A DNA stretch of 64,000 bases from assembly GCF_003946165.1 (NCBI RefSeq), contig NZ_RHOI01000009.1, positions 46,688 through 110,687 of the forward strand, written 5' to 3'. The stretch's first letter is position 1; each line of letters starts with the position of its first letter. Of this stretch, positions 17,641 through 26,449 are shown piece by piece. The stretch is from Lacticaseibacillus baoqingensis. Lineage in GTDB: Bacteria > Bacillota > Bacilli > Lactobacillales > Lactobacillaceae. The position numbers were made by a program, and so were the translations under genes. Below the pieces are notes generated by a model, which was not told the origin of the DNA, ran no database searches, and saw nothing but the letters and a program-made list of their open reading frames with translations.

Positions 17641-18432
17641 TTGACACCACGCATACTTGACATCCATCATGGCTTCAACTTTCGCGATTTAGGCGGCTAT
17701 GTGACCAAAGCCGGCCAAACTTTACGGACGCACAAGCTGATCCGCTCAGGGCGGTTGAACGAATTATCCACCCGCGATCAAGCATACCTCGCCGATTACG
17801 GCGTCAAGATCGACGTTGATTTCCGCTCTCCGCAAGAGCGCGCCAGCGCCCCGGATAAACTGCCTGCAGGCGCCGCCTATCATTTTACCCCGGTGTTTGC
17901 CGTAGATGAAACCAAAGCCAGCGCCAATGCAGAACAATTACGGCGCCAAGCATTAGCCAAAGATCCCTTAGGCGGTTTTCGCAACATGGTCAACACTTAC
18001 GCGGATATGGTATTACAACCAAATGCCCAAAAAGCTTATCGCGCATTTTTCGATTTGCTATTGGCCAATTCTGCCCCTGACAGTGCCTTATTGTTCCACT
18101 GTTCTGCCGGCAAAGATCGTACCGGCATGGGTGCCGTCTACTTATTGACGGCTTTAGGCGTCGATCCGGTGACCGTTCGGCGTGACTACTTGGCCTCAAA
18201 TAATTATTTGATCGGTGAAAGCGAACGCATGGTCAACAACGTCAAAAAAGCCGGCGGCAGCCCGGCATTGATTGCCTCAACGCGGTCTTTAGGCGGTGTT
18301 GCCAACGAATATCTTGACTCTGCGCTGATGACGATCAACAGCCGCTTTGGCTCATTAGACCACTATCTCACTGATGTCTTAGGCGTTGATGCGGCGCAGC
18401 GCCGCGATCTGCGCGCGATCTACCTCAAATAG
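17641..18432 (+). CDS. Tyrosine-protein phosphatase (Y_phosphatase3 family)
   Basis: A 263-residue protein. NFRDLGGY (residues 13-20) and the P-loop [10 protein letters not shown] (Cys154, Arg160) define the bacterial dual-specificity/tyrosine phosphatase family seen in many lactobacilli. The catalytic Cys forms the phosphocysteine intermediate. It may act on protein tyrosines or phosphoinositides; the substrate is unknown. The start is TTG at 17641, 8 bases after GGAGGAGG; no in-frame ATG fits. It lies 11 bases upstream of queG and is probably in the same transcript. Confidence 0.88.
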   Translation: MTPRILDIHHGFNFRDLGGYVTKAGQTLRTHKLIRSGRLNELSTRDQAYLADYGVKIDVDFRSPQERASAPDKLPAGAAYHFTPVFAVDETKASANAEQLRRQALAKDPLGGFRNMVNTYADMVLQPNAQKAYRAFFDLLLANSAPDSALLFHCSAGKDRTGMGAVYLLTALGVDPVTVRRDYLASNNYLIGESERMVNNVKKAGGSPALIASTRSLGGVANEYLDSALMTINSRFGSLDHYLTDVLGVDAAQRRDLRAIYLK

Positions 18433-18443
18433 GAGGCGCTGGC

Positions 18444-19583
18444 ATGACACTCAAACAACAAATTATTGATTATGCCCGAGACATTGGCATCGACAAGATC
18501 GGCTTTACGACGGCTGATGATTTCAGCTACATGGAAGCTAGTCTCAAGGCACAAAAAGCCAACGGCCACACCACTGGATTCGAACATCAAGTCTTGTCTG
18601 AGCGTCTTTACCCAGATCAGATTTTTGATCACCCAAAAAGCATCATCGCCATTGCTTTAGCTTATCCGACCAAAATCGCCAACCGCCCTGCGCGGACCGG
18701 GGCAAAACGCGGTCAATTTGCGCGCGCCAGTTGGGGTATCGATTATCATGATGTCTTGCGCGCCAAGTTGGATCAATTGGTGGCGTTTATCAGCGAACAA
18801 GTGGCTGATTCCCGCTTTAAACCCATGGTCGATACGGGTGAGTTGATGGATGTGGTAGTGGCCCAACGCGCTGGATTAGGCTTTATTGGCAAAAACGGGC
18901 TGCTGATCACGGAAGAATTTGGCTCTTGGGTCTATCTGGGTGAAATCATCACCAATTTAGCCTTCACCCCAGATACCCCAGGCGTCAACCAATGTGGTGA
19001 TTGCACTCGCTGTATCGACTATTGTCCCCCACAAGCGCTGCTAGGCGATGGCCGGCTCAATGGTCAGCGCTGCTTGTCCTATCAAACTCAAACGAAAGGT
19101 TATATGGCCCCTGAGTTTAGGCGCAAGATTCGCAACGTGATTTATGGTTGTGACATTTGCCAGCAAGTTTGCCCATTTAATAAGGGGAAAGACTTTCATT
19201 TTCATCCGGAAATGGAACCTGATGTGGATACCGTTTTACCCGAATTGATCCCGTTGTTGACGATCAGCAATAAAGCGTTCAAACAGCGCTTCGGGTCCTT
19301 AGCCGGTGCTTGGCGAGGGAAAAAGCCGCTGCAGCGCAACGCGATCATCGCGCTGGTGAATTTGCAAGACCAAAGTGCCTTACCGCATTTACTCGCGGTA
19401 GTCGATCACGATCCACGGCCGATGATCCGTGCAACAGCTGCATGGGCGATCGGTGAATTATCCCCTGACAATAATCCTGAGATCGTGGCTTTTTTAACGA
19501 GCAAACGAGACCAAGAAGACACGCCAGAAGCCCAAGCGGAATATGATCACGCCTTAGAAACAATGCGCGCCAAACCGGATTGA
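18444..19583 (+). CDS. queG: Epoxyqueuosine reductase
   Basis: A 379-residue iron-sulfur and cobalamin enzyme for the last step of queuosine tRNA modification (epoxyqueuosine to queuosine). The catalytic Asp is D130 in MVDTGEL. Two 4Fe-4S clusters are given by C184-x2-C187-x2-C190-x3-C194 and C210, C236-x2-C239-x3-C243. The C-terminal HEAT-like repeats (from about residue 290, [15 protein letters not shown] and [13 protein letters not shown]) bind tRNA. Full length for the family. GGAGG lies upstream of the ATG. Confidence 0.95.
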   Translation: MTLKQQIIDYARDIGIDKIGFTTADDFSYMEASLKAQKANGHTTGFEHQVLSERLYPDQIFDHPKSIIAIALAYPTKIANRPARTGAKRGQFARASWGIDYHDVLRAKLDQLVAFISEQVADSRFKPMVDTGELMDVVVAQRAGLGFIGKNGLLITEEFGSWVYLGEIITNLAFTPDTPGVNQCGDCTRCIDYCPPQALLGDGRLNGQRCLSYQTQTKGYMAPEFRRKIRNVIYGCDICQQVCPFNKGKDFHFHPEMEPDVDTVLPELIPLLTISNKAFKQRFGSLAGAWRGKKPLQRNAIIALVNLQDQSALPHLLAVVDHDPRPMIRATAAWAIGELSPDNNPEIVAFLTSKRDQEDTPEAQAEYDHALETMRAKPD

Positions 19584-19619
19584 GTTATAATATAAATAGT
19601 TCACAAAGGAGTGAGTGCA

Positions 19620-19985
19620 ATGAAACTTTATCAAGGGTTAACCCAGGTTCAAGTCAACGATAACATGATCGATGACGTTCAAGATTTCACGATCACAACC
19701 GAACTGACCAAGCCGCTGCACTATAGCCCCAGTCTTTTGTACCACTACATCGACAAAGTTTTGAAAACTGGCAGCCGCCATGATCAAAACAACCTTCGCT
19801 TCGTTTCTGATCCGGCTTACATTGGTGAAAACTACGACTTCAAGAGCAATCCGCAAACCGCTACGATCACCGATTTTGAAGATAAAATGACCTTTGCCCG
19901 CAATGTGGTCGCAGACTTGAATCGCCATGTAGCCGTGAACATCGATACAAAAAATCACGAGTTTGAATTGATCTTTGTTGATTGA
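19620..19985 (+). CDS. Hypothetical protein
   Basis: A 121-residue soluble, acidic protein that I do not recognise. No signal peptide or membrane helix is seen. AAGGAGTGAGTGCA precedes this ATG with good spacing; an in-frame GTG three codons upstream overlaps the ribosome site and is less likely. A TATAAT at 19586-19591 right after the queG stop could be its -10 box. It ends in a clean terminator and could therefore be a separate transcript. Confidence 0.65.
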   Translation: MKLYQGLTQVQVNDNMIDDVQDFTITTELTKPLHYSPSLLYHYIDKVLKTGSRHDQNNLRFVSDPAYIGENYDFKSNPQTATITDFEDKMTFARNVVADLNRHVAVNIDTKNHEFELIFVD

Positions 19986-20025
19986 GCTGTTGCCCATCGA
20001 CGCGGACCAAATTCCCAATACGTAC

Positions 20026-20054
20026 AAGCGAGTCATTGCCTGACTCGCTTTTTT
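20026..20054 (+). terminator. Terminator
   Basis: 10-bp inverted repeat AAGCGAGTCA / TGACTCGCTT with a 5-base loop and a T-run, 40 bases past the hypothetical gene. Confidence 0.9.
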
Positions 20055-20132
20055 GATGGCCTGGGTGTCTAACAAGCAGTATACAACCTGACCTCTTGTC
20101 CGCTATAATACTTAGCGAAAGGTCGTGACACG

Positions 20133-20705
20133 ATGGAGGACACCTACCCCAAAATGCGTCCAGATAAACCGATCCACCTACCCACAAATACCGGCAACCG
20201 GCAGCCCCTTTGGCAAGCCCTCGCCAAACAAGCTCCAGAGCTTGCCGGCAAGCGGGTTTTAGCTTTACATGCCGGCGATGGCTGGTTTTGCCGCTATGCG
20301 ATCAACCACGGTGCCGTCGCTGTACTGGGAGTCGATCAAGACGCCCGCGCGATTTCTTCGGCCCGCGACACCGCCAGCTCTGATCGATTGCGGTATCGGA
20401 TCATGCCAGATCACACGTTGGGTTTGTTGACCGGCCCGTATGATTTGATCGTGGGGACTTTTGATCTGGCCCATGACGATCTGCATGCGATCAGCGAAAG
20501 TCTCAGCGGGCTGTTGCGCCGCAATGGGCAATTTTTAGCCGCAGTCACGACGCCAATAACAGCAGCCACACCAGAACAAGGGTTACAGCTTAAGACCTTG
20601 TTTACGCAACGGCTAACGATCGATGCGCTTTATCAGCTTTCTGATACCCGCTTGCAAACCCGTGAACAGATCCATTTTGTCTTCAGCAGCCGCAGCGGGC
20701 ATTGA
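20133..20705 (+). CDS. Class I SAM-dependent methyltransferase
   Basis: A 190-residue protein with a Rossmann methyltransferase core. Motif I is KRVLALHAGDGWFCRYA (near residues 39-55) followed by an acidic VLGVDQDARAI strand end, then YDLIVGTFDLAH as motif IV. The substrate is unknown. The motif-I Gly-rich loop is HAGDG rather than the usual DxGCG, which still allows SAM binding. AAAGGTCGTGACACG precedes the ATG and TATAAT lies upstream near 20104. Monocistronic between two hairpins. Confidence 0.75.
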   Translation: MEDTYPKMRPDKPIHLPTNTGNRQPLWQALAKQAPELAGKRVLALHAGDGWFCRYAINHGAVAVLGVDQDARAISSARDTASSDRLRYRIMPDHTLGLLTGPYDLIVGTFDLAHDDLHAISESLSGLLRRNGQFLAAVTTPITAATPEQGLQLKTLFTQRLTIDALYQLSDTRLQTREQIHFVFSSRSGH

Positions 20706-20713
20706 CTGCGACA

Positions 20714-20753
20714 TTAAAACAGCTCTGCACCGGCGGGTGCAGAGCTGTTTTAA
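20714..20753. terminator. Bidirectional terminator
   Basis: Perfect 18-bp inverted repeat TTAAAACAGCTCTGCACC and its complement with a 4-base loop, between the convergent methyltransferase and amidotransferase-like genes. Confidence 0.92.
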
Positions 20754-20776
20754 TGTGCATTGGCGGCAGTGCGTGC

Positions 20777-21403
20777 TTAAAGGAAAGTGGCTGTCAACAG
20801 CCGTTCTAATTCAGCTTGCGCCGCGATTTGTTCGGCGTCATTCAACGACCGGCTGGCTTGGCGATTGCTGGAAACGATGGCTGCTTGTTCGGCCAATAAC
20901 ATCTCCAAGTGGAATTGGATCCCGGTGATCCGCCGGTGATAAGTGAAGCCTTGAATGTCACCAGCGGCATCTTGATAAGTCACCGTGCTTCCCGGCAATG
21001 GCAATAATGCAGCACGTTGCCATTGAAATGCAGACACGATCGCTTGATCAACAACGCGGGTCACCGGTTGCGCCCCACAAATCGGAGCGGACAGCGGCTG
21101 CACTGGGCTGCCAAATGCGCGCGCGATTTGTTGGGCCCCAAAGCCGATACCAAACACCGGTCGGCCGATCTTATCCATGCTGCGGATCAAAATTCGCTCC
21201 GCTGCCAGCCACGGCGCGTGCTCAGCCACGTCTTGCGGACCATCCAACAAGATCACGCCGTCGAGATCGCTGGCATTGAGCGGGGTAAGGTTTTCTTTTT
21301 GGTCTGGACGATGGTTGATCAACTCGATGGCTTGTGCCTGTGCCCAATCGGCGATCTTGCCTACTGTCATACGTTCAGTGTGTTGTAGGATGTGCAGTTG
21401 CAT
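20777..21403 (-). CDS. Glutamine amidotransferase-like protein without the catalytic Cys
   Basis: A 208-residue class I GATase-fold protein. The nucleophile elbow normally reads G-[IV]-C-[LF]-G-x-Q; here it reads GIGFGAQQIA (residues 85-94), so residue 87 is Gly instead of Cys. The later GIQFHLE keeps the His-Glu pair. The fold is probably intact, but glutamine hydrolysis by the usual thioester route should be impossible. The C-terminal tail is Ala/Glu-rich and helical. Its start lies inside the end of the PARG gene (29-base overlap), so the two are translationally coupled. Role unknown; binding or regulation of ADP-ribose-related metabolism is only an inference from the pairing. Confidence 0.75.
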   Translation of the reverse strand: MQLHILQHTERMTVGKIADWAQAQAIELINHRPDQKENLTPLNASDLDGVILLDGPQDVAEHAPWLAAERILIRSMDKIGRPVFGIGFGAQQIARAFGSPVQPLSAPICGAQPVTRVVDQAIVSAFQWQRAALLPLPGSTVTYQDAAGDIQGFTYHRRITGIQFHLEMLLAEQAAIVSSNRQASRSLNDAEQIAAQAELERLLTATFL

Positions 21404-22145
21404 GCGATGCTCCCTTCAAAGCGGTAACGAACTGCTGATAAAATTCGTCATCTGGTGAATAAACGGCAAACACGACCCGCGTCCACGCTCCAGCAAACTC
21501 TGGGCGCAATAACGCAGTCGCAAAACTGGTCGCGACCGGGGCCACGGGATTGCCAAACACGCCGGCACCAAAAGCGCCAAGGATCGGGATCGCAACATCG
21601 TGCGCTTTAAATGCGCGCAAGGTTTGCAAGATCTTTGCATCGATATCGGCTTGCGCAACATCAGCGTCAAGATCCGGAAACCGCCGCCGATTTGGGGCGG
21701 CAACGGTGACGATATCGAGATAGCGATCTGTCAATCGCTGTGCTTGATCATCAAAGACCTGGCGCACATGGCTGGAATAGATCAAATGCGGAGTATTCAA
21801 ACCACCATTGGGGTCTGCGCGATTTGGGGCATAATAGCTCGACTCAAACTGGCGCAATGCAGGCACCAGATAAGTCGCTTTGGCGATGCTTTCTTCTTGT
21901 GCTTTGGCCCCGTACTCGACCCCGCCGCCAGGATTATTGGGACTGGCAAAATTCATCACGCCAACGCCTTGGGGAAACTGACTCATCACCGCCAAAACGT
22001 CTTGATTGATCACCGACCAAGGGGCAAAATCCTTGCCTTTTGGCGCAGTTTCTGGCAATGGATCTGTGATCAAGGTACTTTGCGGCCAGTCTTGATCAGC
22101 TTTAAATGCCGCCATGGTCTCGCGAAACATGCGAATTTGATTCAC
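21375..22145 (-). CDS. Bacterial-type poly(ADP-ribose) glycohydrolase, macrodomain family (TIGR02452/DUF2263)
   Basis: A 256-residue macrodomain protein. NFASPNNPGGGVEYGAKAQEE includes the PARG signature GGG-x7-QEE (G73-75, Q83-E84-E85), whose glutamates cleave the ribose-ribose bond. GAFGAGVFGNP is the diphosphate-binding loop of the macrodomain. The family hydrolyses poly(ADP-ribose) or related ADP-ribosyl modifications. The start is GTG at 22145 after GGAGGTGCAAA. It overlaps the following degenerate amidotransferase gene. No ADP-ribosyltransferase is seen nearby, so the substrate source is unknown. Confidence 0.85.
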   Translation of the reverse strand: MNQIRMFRETMAAFKADQDWPQSTLITDPLPETAPKGKDFAPWSVINQDVLAVMSQFPQGVGVMNFASPNNPGGGVEYGAKAQEESIAKATYLVPALRQFESSYYAPNRADPNGGLNTPHLIYSSHVRQVFDDQAQRLTDRYLDIVTVAAPNRRRFPDLDADVAQADIDAKILQTLRAFKAHDVAIPILGAFGAGVFGNPVAPVATSFATALLRPEFAGAWTRVVFAVYSPDDEFYQQFVTALKGASHATAHPTTH

Positions 22146-22269
22146 TTTGCACCTCCACAGTTATTTTCCTTTTAGCATAGCACATGACCCGCGGGAAAGG
22201 CTGTTACTTTTGGCACCTGAATGCTAAAATAGAACTAATTATCGCTATATTGAAATGGGGAATGATCGA

Positions 22270-23637
22270 ATGGATAGTGGCCAAGTCGCCTCTAATCTAC
22301 TGGTGATGGTCGTCACCTTCTTGTTTGCCGCGTTTTTTGTGGCCAGTGAATTCGCGCTGGTGCAAAGTCGGCCGAGTGCGCTGGAAGAATTGCTGGACTC
22401 AGGCGAAGGCAATCGCAAAAAATTACGCCGGGCACTCAAGATGGTCCACAACCTTAATGAATACCTCTCTACAACTCAAGTGGGGGTCTCGGTCGCCGGG
22501 ATCATCCTTGGGTGGATCGGGGAAGAAACTGTCGAGTTCTTGCTTTTGGACTTGTTTAAGCTGACCCACCTGCAGTTACCTGATGGCAGCTTGCACATTG
22601 TTGGGGCGATTTTAGGGGTTTTATTATTAACTTACTTAGAAGTGGTGCTCACCGAGATCGTCCCCAAAAACGTGGCGATCGATCTGCCGATCAAATCATT
22701 GATGTTCGTCGTCACGCCGCTGCATTACTTTCACATCGCGTTTTATCCCTTCGTGTGGTTACTGAATAACAGTGCCACCGGCTTAGTCAAGCTGATCGGC
22801 ATGAAGCCTGCTGATGAAGGCAACGAAGCCTTCACCCAAGCAGAGATCTTAAACTTGAGCAAAGCAGCCATCGATACTGGGGAAATGGACCAAAACGACG
22901 TCACCTATATGCAGCGTGCGTTTGATCTTAATGACAAAGAAGCCCGCGACATCATGGTCGATCGCACCAGCTTGATCGTGATCGATATTACGGCGACGGT
23001 CAAAGACGTCATTCGCGAATACCTCACAGAAGGTTACTCACGCTTTCCCGTCGTCGCTAACGGTGACAAAGACAAGATCTTAGGTTACGTGTACATTTAT
23101 GACTTGGTCCGCCAAGCACGTGTCGATGACTCCGTGCAGGTATCAAAAATCTTGCGTTCCATGGTCAATGTCCCTGAAGGCATGCCGATCCATAATATCT
23201 TACAAGAAATGATCCGCAAACAAACCCCGATCGTGGTGGTCGTCGATGAATATGGCGGCACCAGCGGGATCGTGACGGATAAAGACATTTATGAAGAGCT
23301 TTTTGGGACGGTCAAAGATGAAATCGATGATGTGTCCGATGAATACATCATTAAAACGAATAAATCTGATGTCTTCCACGTCAGCGGCAAAACGACCCTG
23401 TATGACTTTGAACGTTTCTTCCACACCAAGTTGCGTGAATTCCAAGAATCGGATATCGTCACGATCGCCGGCTTCATCATGGAAGACCACCCTAACTTGA
23501 AGCTCCATGATACCATCACCATCGATCGCTACACCTTTACCGTTACCGATTTCGCCCGCGGCTTTGCCAATTGGTTTGATGTCACAGTCGGCCCTGAAGT
23601 GCAACCGGCGCTTCCCGATGACGAAGACGATGCTTAA
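22270..23637 (+). CDS. CNNM/hemolysin C-type membrane protein with CBS pair
   Basis: About 455 residues: an N-terminal DUF21 membrane domain with four hydrophobic segments (residues about 5-175, including ASEFALVQSRPS), two CBS domains (about 205-335, with SRFPVV and TPIVVVVDEYGGTSGIVT), and a C-terminal CorC_HlyC transporter-associated domain. The family exports or regulates Mg or Co; the old label hemolysin is misleading. Start set at the ATG after GGGGAATGATCGA; an in-frame ATG 5 codons earlier is possible. Its upstream gap is shared with the divergent PARG gene. Confidence 0.9.
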   Translation: MDSGQVASNLLVMVVTFLFAAFFVASEFALVQSRPSALEELLDSGEGNRKKLRRALKMVHNLNEYLSTTQVGVSVAGIILGWIGEETVEFLLLDLFKLTHLQLPDGSLHIVGAILGVLLLTYLEVVLTEIVPKNVAIDLPIKSLMFVVTPLHYFHIAFYPFVWLLNNSATGLVKLIGMKPADEGNEAFTQAEILNLSKAAIDTGEMDQNDVTYMQRAFDLNDKEARDIMVDRTSLIVIDITATVKDVIREYLTEGYSRFPVVANGDKDKILGYVYIYDLVRQARVDDSVQVSKILRSMVNVPEGMPIHNILQEMIRKQTPIVVVVDEYGGTSGIVTDKDIYEELFGTVKDEIDDVSDEYIIKTNKSDVFHVSGKTTLYDFERFFHTKLREFQESDIVTIAGFIMEDHPNLKLHDTITIDRYTFTVTDFARGFANWFDVTVGPEVQPALPDDEDDA

Positions 23638-23684
23638 GTAACGGCATTAATCCTCCAAAAATACGATTTTTGATCCACCCAATC

Positions 23685-23735
23685 AGCGTCTTTGCCCACG
23701 ATTGTTTGACCAATCGCGAGACAGAGGCGCTTTTT
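23685..23735 (+). terminator. Two-step hairpin terminator
   Basis: AGCGTCT (23685) pairs with AGGCGCT (23725) using one G-U pair, with an inner CGATTG / CAATCG helix, then TTTTTG. It follows the CNNM gene. Confidence 0.55.
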
Positions 23736-23893
23736 GAGGCGCTGATACTGTCACTTGGTAGCGATGCCGACGCCAATTCTATCGCCTAATCCGTCACTGT
23801 TCTGGGCTGCTCTCATAATCTTCACAGGGCCTTCAATAAAAATAATGCTATAATAATCCATTGATTTATACTCTGAAAGGAAGCGCTGCTCAC

Positions 23894-25351
23894 TTGGATA
23901 TGCCTACAGACGTTAATGGCCGCCCTTATAATCGGGGATTGATGGTTGCGACTTTATTGATCGGGACCTTTACGACCTTCTTGACGCAAACCATTCTCAC
24001 CACCGCTTTTCCGACGCTAATGGCTGATTTTCACATTTCGGCGAGCTCAGTGCAATGGCTAACTACCGGCTTTATGCTGGTCATGGGGATCATGATCCCG
24101 GTTTCAGCCTGGCTGTTGAGTAAGTTCAATGTGAAATATCTTTATCTCACGGCCATGTCGATATTTTTTATTGGCACCGTTTTATCACGTTTTGCTTGGA
24201 GCTTTCCTGCTTTGTTAGCCGGCCGCTTGATCCAAGCGATGGGCGTGGGTATGTCTGCGCCGACGTTTCAAAATGTCATGTACTCGATTTTCCCGCCTGA
24301 ACGCCGCGGCAGTGCCATGGGCTTAGCCGGGATCGTCATTGGCTTAGCCCCTGCCGTTGGCCCTACACTTTCGGGCTGGGTATTGTTACATCATTCTTGG
24401 CGGGCTTTGTTTACCATGCTGATGCCCATTGTCTTATTCGTGATCGTATTAGCCAGTTATTCGATGCGCAAGGTTTTGGAAACCTCTGACCCAAAAATCG
24501 ATGTGTTATCGGTGTTTGAATCAACGATCGGCTTTGGTTCATTACTGTACGGCTTTTCTGCTGTCGGTACCCTGGGCTGGGGCAGTCCGGTCGTCATTGG
24601 TTTTTTAGCAGTTGGTGCGCTGGTCGTGGCTTTGTTTGCCCACCGCCAATTGCACATGAAGACACCGCTGCTGGAGTTGCGCGTGTTTGCCAATAAGACC
24701 TTCACGCTTTCAGTGATCTTGACCGCGGTGGCGTTTATGTCGATGGTCGGTGTGGAAATGGTCTTGCCGATGTACATTCAAACCATCCGCGGCCAATCGG
24801 CTTTTAATTCCGGGTTGATCTTACTGCCTGGTGCCATCATGATGGGCATCATGAGTCCGATCACCGGCCGGATCTTTGACCGGATCGGGGCCAAGCGCTT
24901 AGCAACGACCGGGCTGTTTTTATTATTGTGCGGCACTTTTCCGTTGATCACGTTGACCAGTGACACCCCGATCTTGTTTGTGACCGTCATATATACGGTC
25001 AGAATGTTTGGGATCACCATGGTCACCATGCCTGTCACCACCGCCGGCATGAACGCTTTGCCCAATGAATTGATCAGCCACGGGACCGCCGTGAACAATA
25101 CAGTGCGGCAAGTGGCTGCGTCGATCGGCACGGCGATCTTAGTCTCGGTTTTAGCCACAGTCACCAGCCAAAATGCCCCCACTGCGGCCATGAAAGCCGC
25201 CACGCCGATCGCTTATGTGAAGCATTTACAACAAGCGACTGTCGCGGGTTATCGCGCGGCGTTTGTCGTATCACTCATCTTGTGTGTCTTAGGCTTTATT
25301 TTAAGCTTGCACTTACAAGATGATCAGCTTGATGGAGGTGCCGACGCATGA
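23894..25351 (+). CDS. DHA2/EmrB-type MFS multidrug efflux transporter
   Basis: About 485 residues and 14 predicted helices, the size of the DHA2 (EmrB/QacA) family. The RLIQAMGVGMSAPTFQN and AVGPTLSGWVLLHHSWRALF stretches are the family motifs A/C region. It probably exports drugs or cationic compounds using the proton gradient. A TTG at 23894 lies 10 bases after AAAGGAAG; an ATG two codons later is an alternative. It overlaps the DUF4811 gene by 4 bases (ATGA), a pairing that is conserved in lactobacilli. Confidence 0.9.
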   Translation: MDMPTDVNGRPYNRGLMVATLLIGTFTTFLTQTILTTAFPTLMADFHISASSVQWLTTGFMLVMGIMIPVSAWLLSKFNVKYLYLTAMSIFFIGTVLSRFAWSFPALLAGRLIQAMGVGMSAPTFQNVMYSIFPPERRGSAMGLAGIVIGLAPAVGPTLSGWVLLHHSWRALFTMLMPIVLFVIVLASYSMRKVLETSDPKIDVLSVFESTIGFGSLLYGFSAVGTLGWGSPVVIGFLAVGALVVALFAHRQLHMKTPLLELRVFANKTFTLSVILTAVAFMSMVGVEMVLPMYIQTIRGQSAFNSGLILLPGAIMMGIMSPITGRIFDRIGAKRLATTGLFLLLCGTFPLITLTSDTPILFVTVIYTVRMFGITMVTMPVTTAGMNALPNELISHGTAVNNTVRQVAASIGTAILVSVLATVTSQNAPTAAMKAATPIAYVKHLQQATVAGYRAAFVVSLILCVLGFILSLHLQDDQLDGGADA

Positions 25352-25839
25352 TCTTAATCCTATTCATTGCCGCAGCCCTCGGCTTTTTTTGGACGCGCGT
25401 CTTATGGGCTCCAGGGCGAAAACGCACTATTGGCGTCTGGCTTTGCGGACTCGTCATCGTCAGTTGTGTCGTGGCGATCGCTGCCAATGATGCTTGGCAT
25501 TTTGGCATGAAAACAACGCTTCGCACGCACACCGCTGCCTTAGCAAAACGGTCGATCATGGCCCAACCATTAGGCACAAAAGGCACCGAAGTCCGTTATA
25601 CTTATGCCTTAGCGCAAGCTCCGCAACACCCAGTAAGCACACAGCCAAGTGTGACGACGCAAGTCCGCTTGCGGTGCCAAGGCGATACTGGCTATCGCCT
25701 GGTGCAAGACAAAACTCTGCATTACTCAAACGGCTTTGCGGCATTCATGTTCGCCTTTTCCGGTCAAGATGGGTATCATCTCGGTCGGATCGTGACTTTA
25801 ACGGTCCCAGCCAACTGGACGGTGACCAGCCATCATTGA
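25348..25839 (+). CDS. DUF4811 membrane protein
   Basis: A 163-residue protein with two N-terminal hydrophobic segments (residues 1-20 and about 27-46), and a C-terminal soluble, probably extracytoplasmic domain. It matches the DUF4811 family, which in lactic acid bacteria almost always follows a DHA2 efflux pump. The 4-base start/stop overlap with the pump gene implies coupled translation and a role as an accessory subunit. Function is not established. Confidence 0.8.
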   Translation: MILILFIAAALGFFWTRVLWAPGRKRTIGVWLCGLVIVSCVVAIAANDAWHFGMKTTLRTHTAALAKRSIMAQPLGTKGTEVRYTYALAQAPQHPVSTQPSVTTQVRLRCQGDTGYRLVQDKTLHYSNGFAAFMFAFSGQDGYHLGRIVTLTVPANWTVTSHH

Positions 25840-25866
25840 TGCGACAACGCATGCCAAATAACGCCA

Positions 25867-25917
25867 AAAAGCGGTACCTGATCTTGATCGGTGTGATCAA
25901 AACCAGGTACCGCTTTT
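25867..25917. terminator. Bidirectional terminator
   Basis: 14-bp inverted repeat AAAAGCGGTACCTG / CAGGTACCGCTTTT, between the DUF4811 gene and convergent luxS. Confidence 0.9.
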
Positions 25918-25950
25918 AGCTTGTGTTTGCCAGCTGATTAATGCGAGTGA

Positions 25951-26424
25951 TTAGATAACATTGCGCTTAAATGGATCATCGGAGATGCCTTGGCTGAGGA
26001 TCAGCTTGCACCACTCCTTAGCCGAAAACAGGCTGTGATCTTTGTAGTTGCCGCAAGATTCGATCGTCGTCCCAGGCACATCGTCCCAGGTGATGTCGTT
26101 GGCGATTGCTTCTAAGCTGCCTTTTAATGCTTTGGCCACTTCAGTCGTGGAATGTTCACCCCAAGTGATCAAATGAAACCCGGTCCGGCAGCCAAATGGG
26201 GAGCAATCGATCACGCCGTCCATCCGATCGCGTAAGAGGCTGGCCAACAAATGTTCGATAGTATGCAAGCCGGCAGTGGGGATCGCATCTTGATTCGGTT
26301 GGACCAGCCGCAGATCAAAATTGGAGATCTTATCCCCTTTGGCCCCTTCTTCGACCGTGATCAAACGGACGTATGGTGCCAAGACCTTTGTGTGGTCCAA
26401 TTCGAAACTTTCAACTTTTGCCAT
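25951..26424 (-). CDS. luxS: S-ribosylhomocysteine lyase
   Basis: A 157-residue LuxS of normal length. HTIEH (residues 54-58) gives two metal ligands, [11 protein letters not shown] the active-site region, and SCGNYKDHS the third ligand Cys. It splits S-ribosylhomocysteine into homocysteine and the AI-2 precursor DPD, recycling the methyl cycle. It lies 25 bases after metQ with its own AGGAGG site, and no terminator is seen between them, so it is probably part of the T-box controlled operon. Confidence 0.97.
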   Translation of the reverse strand: MAKVESFELDHTKVLAPYVRLITVEEGAKGDKISNFDLRLVQPNQDAIPTAGLHTIEHLLASLLRDRMDGVIDCSPFGCRTGFHLITWGEHSTTEVAKALKGSLEAIANDITWDDVPGTTIESCGNYKDHSLFSAKEWCKLILSQGISDDPFKRNVI

Positions 26425-26449
26425 GAATGATTCCTCCTAAGATTAGCCG

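Noticed and set aside
25348..25839. DUF4811 gene as part of a fused MFS protein
   Set aside because: The ATGA overlap shows two separate coupled genes.
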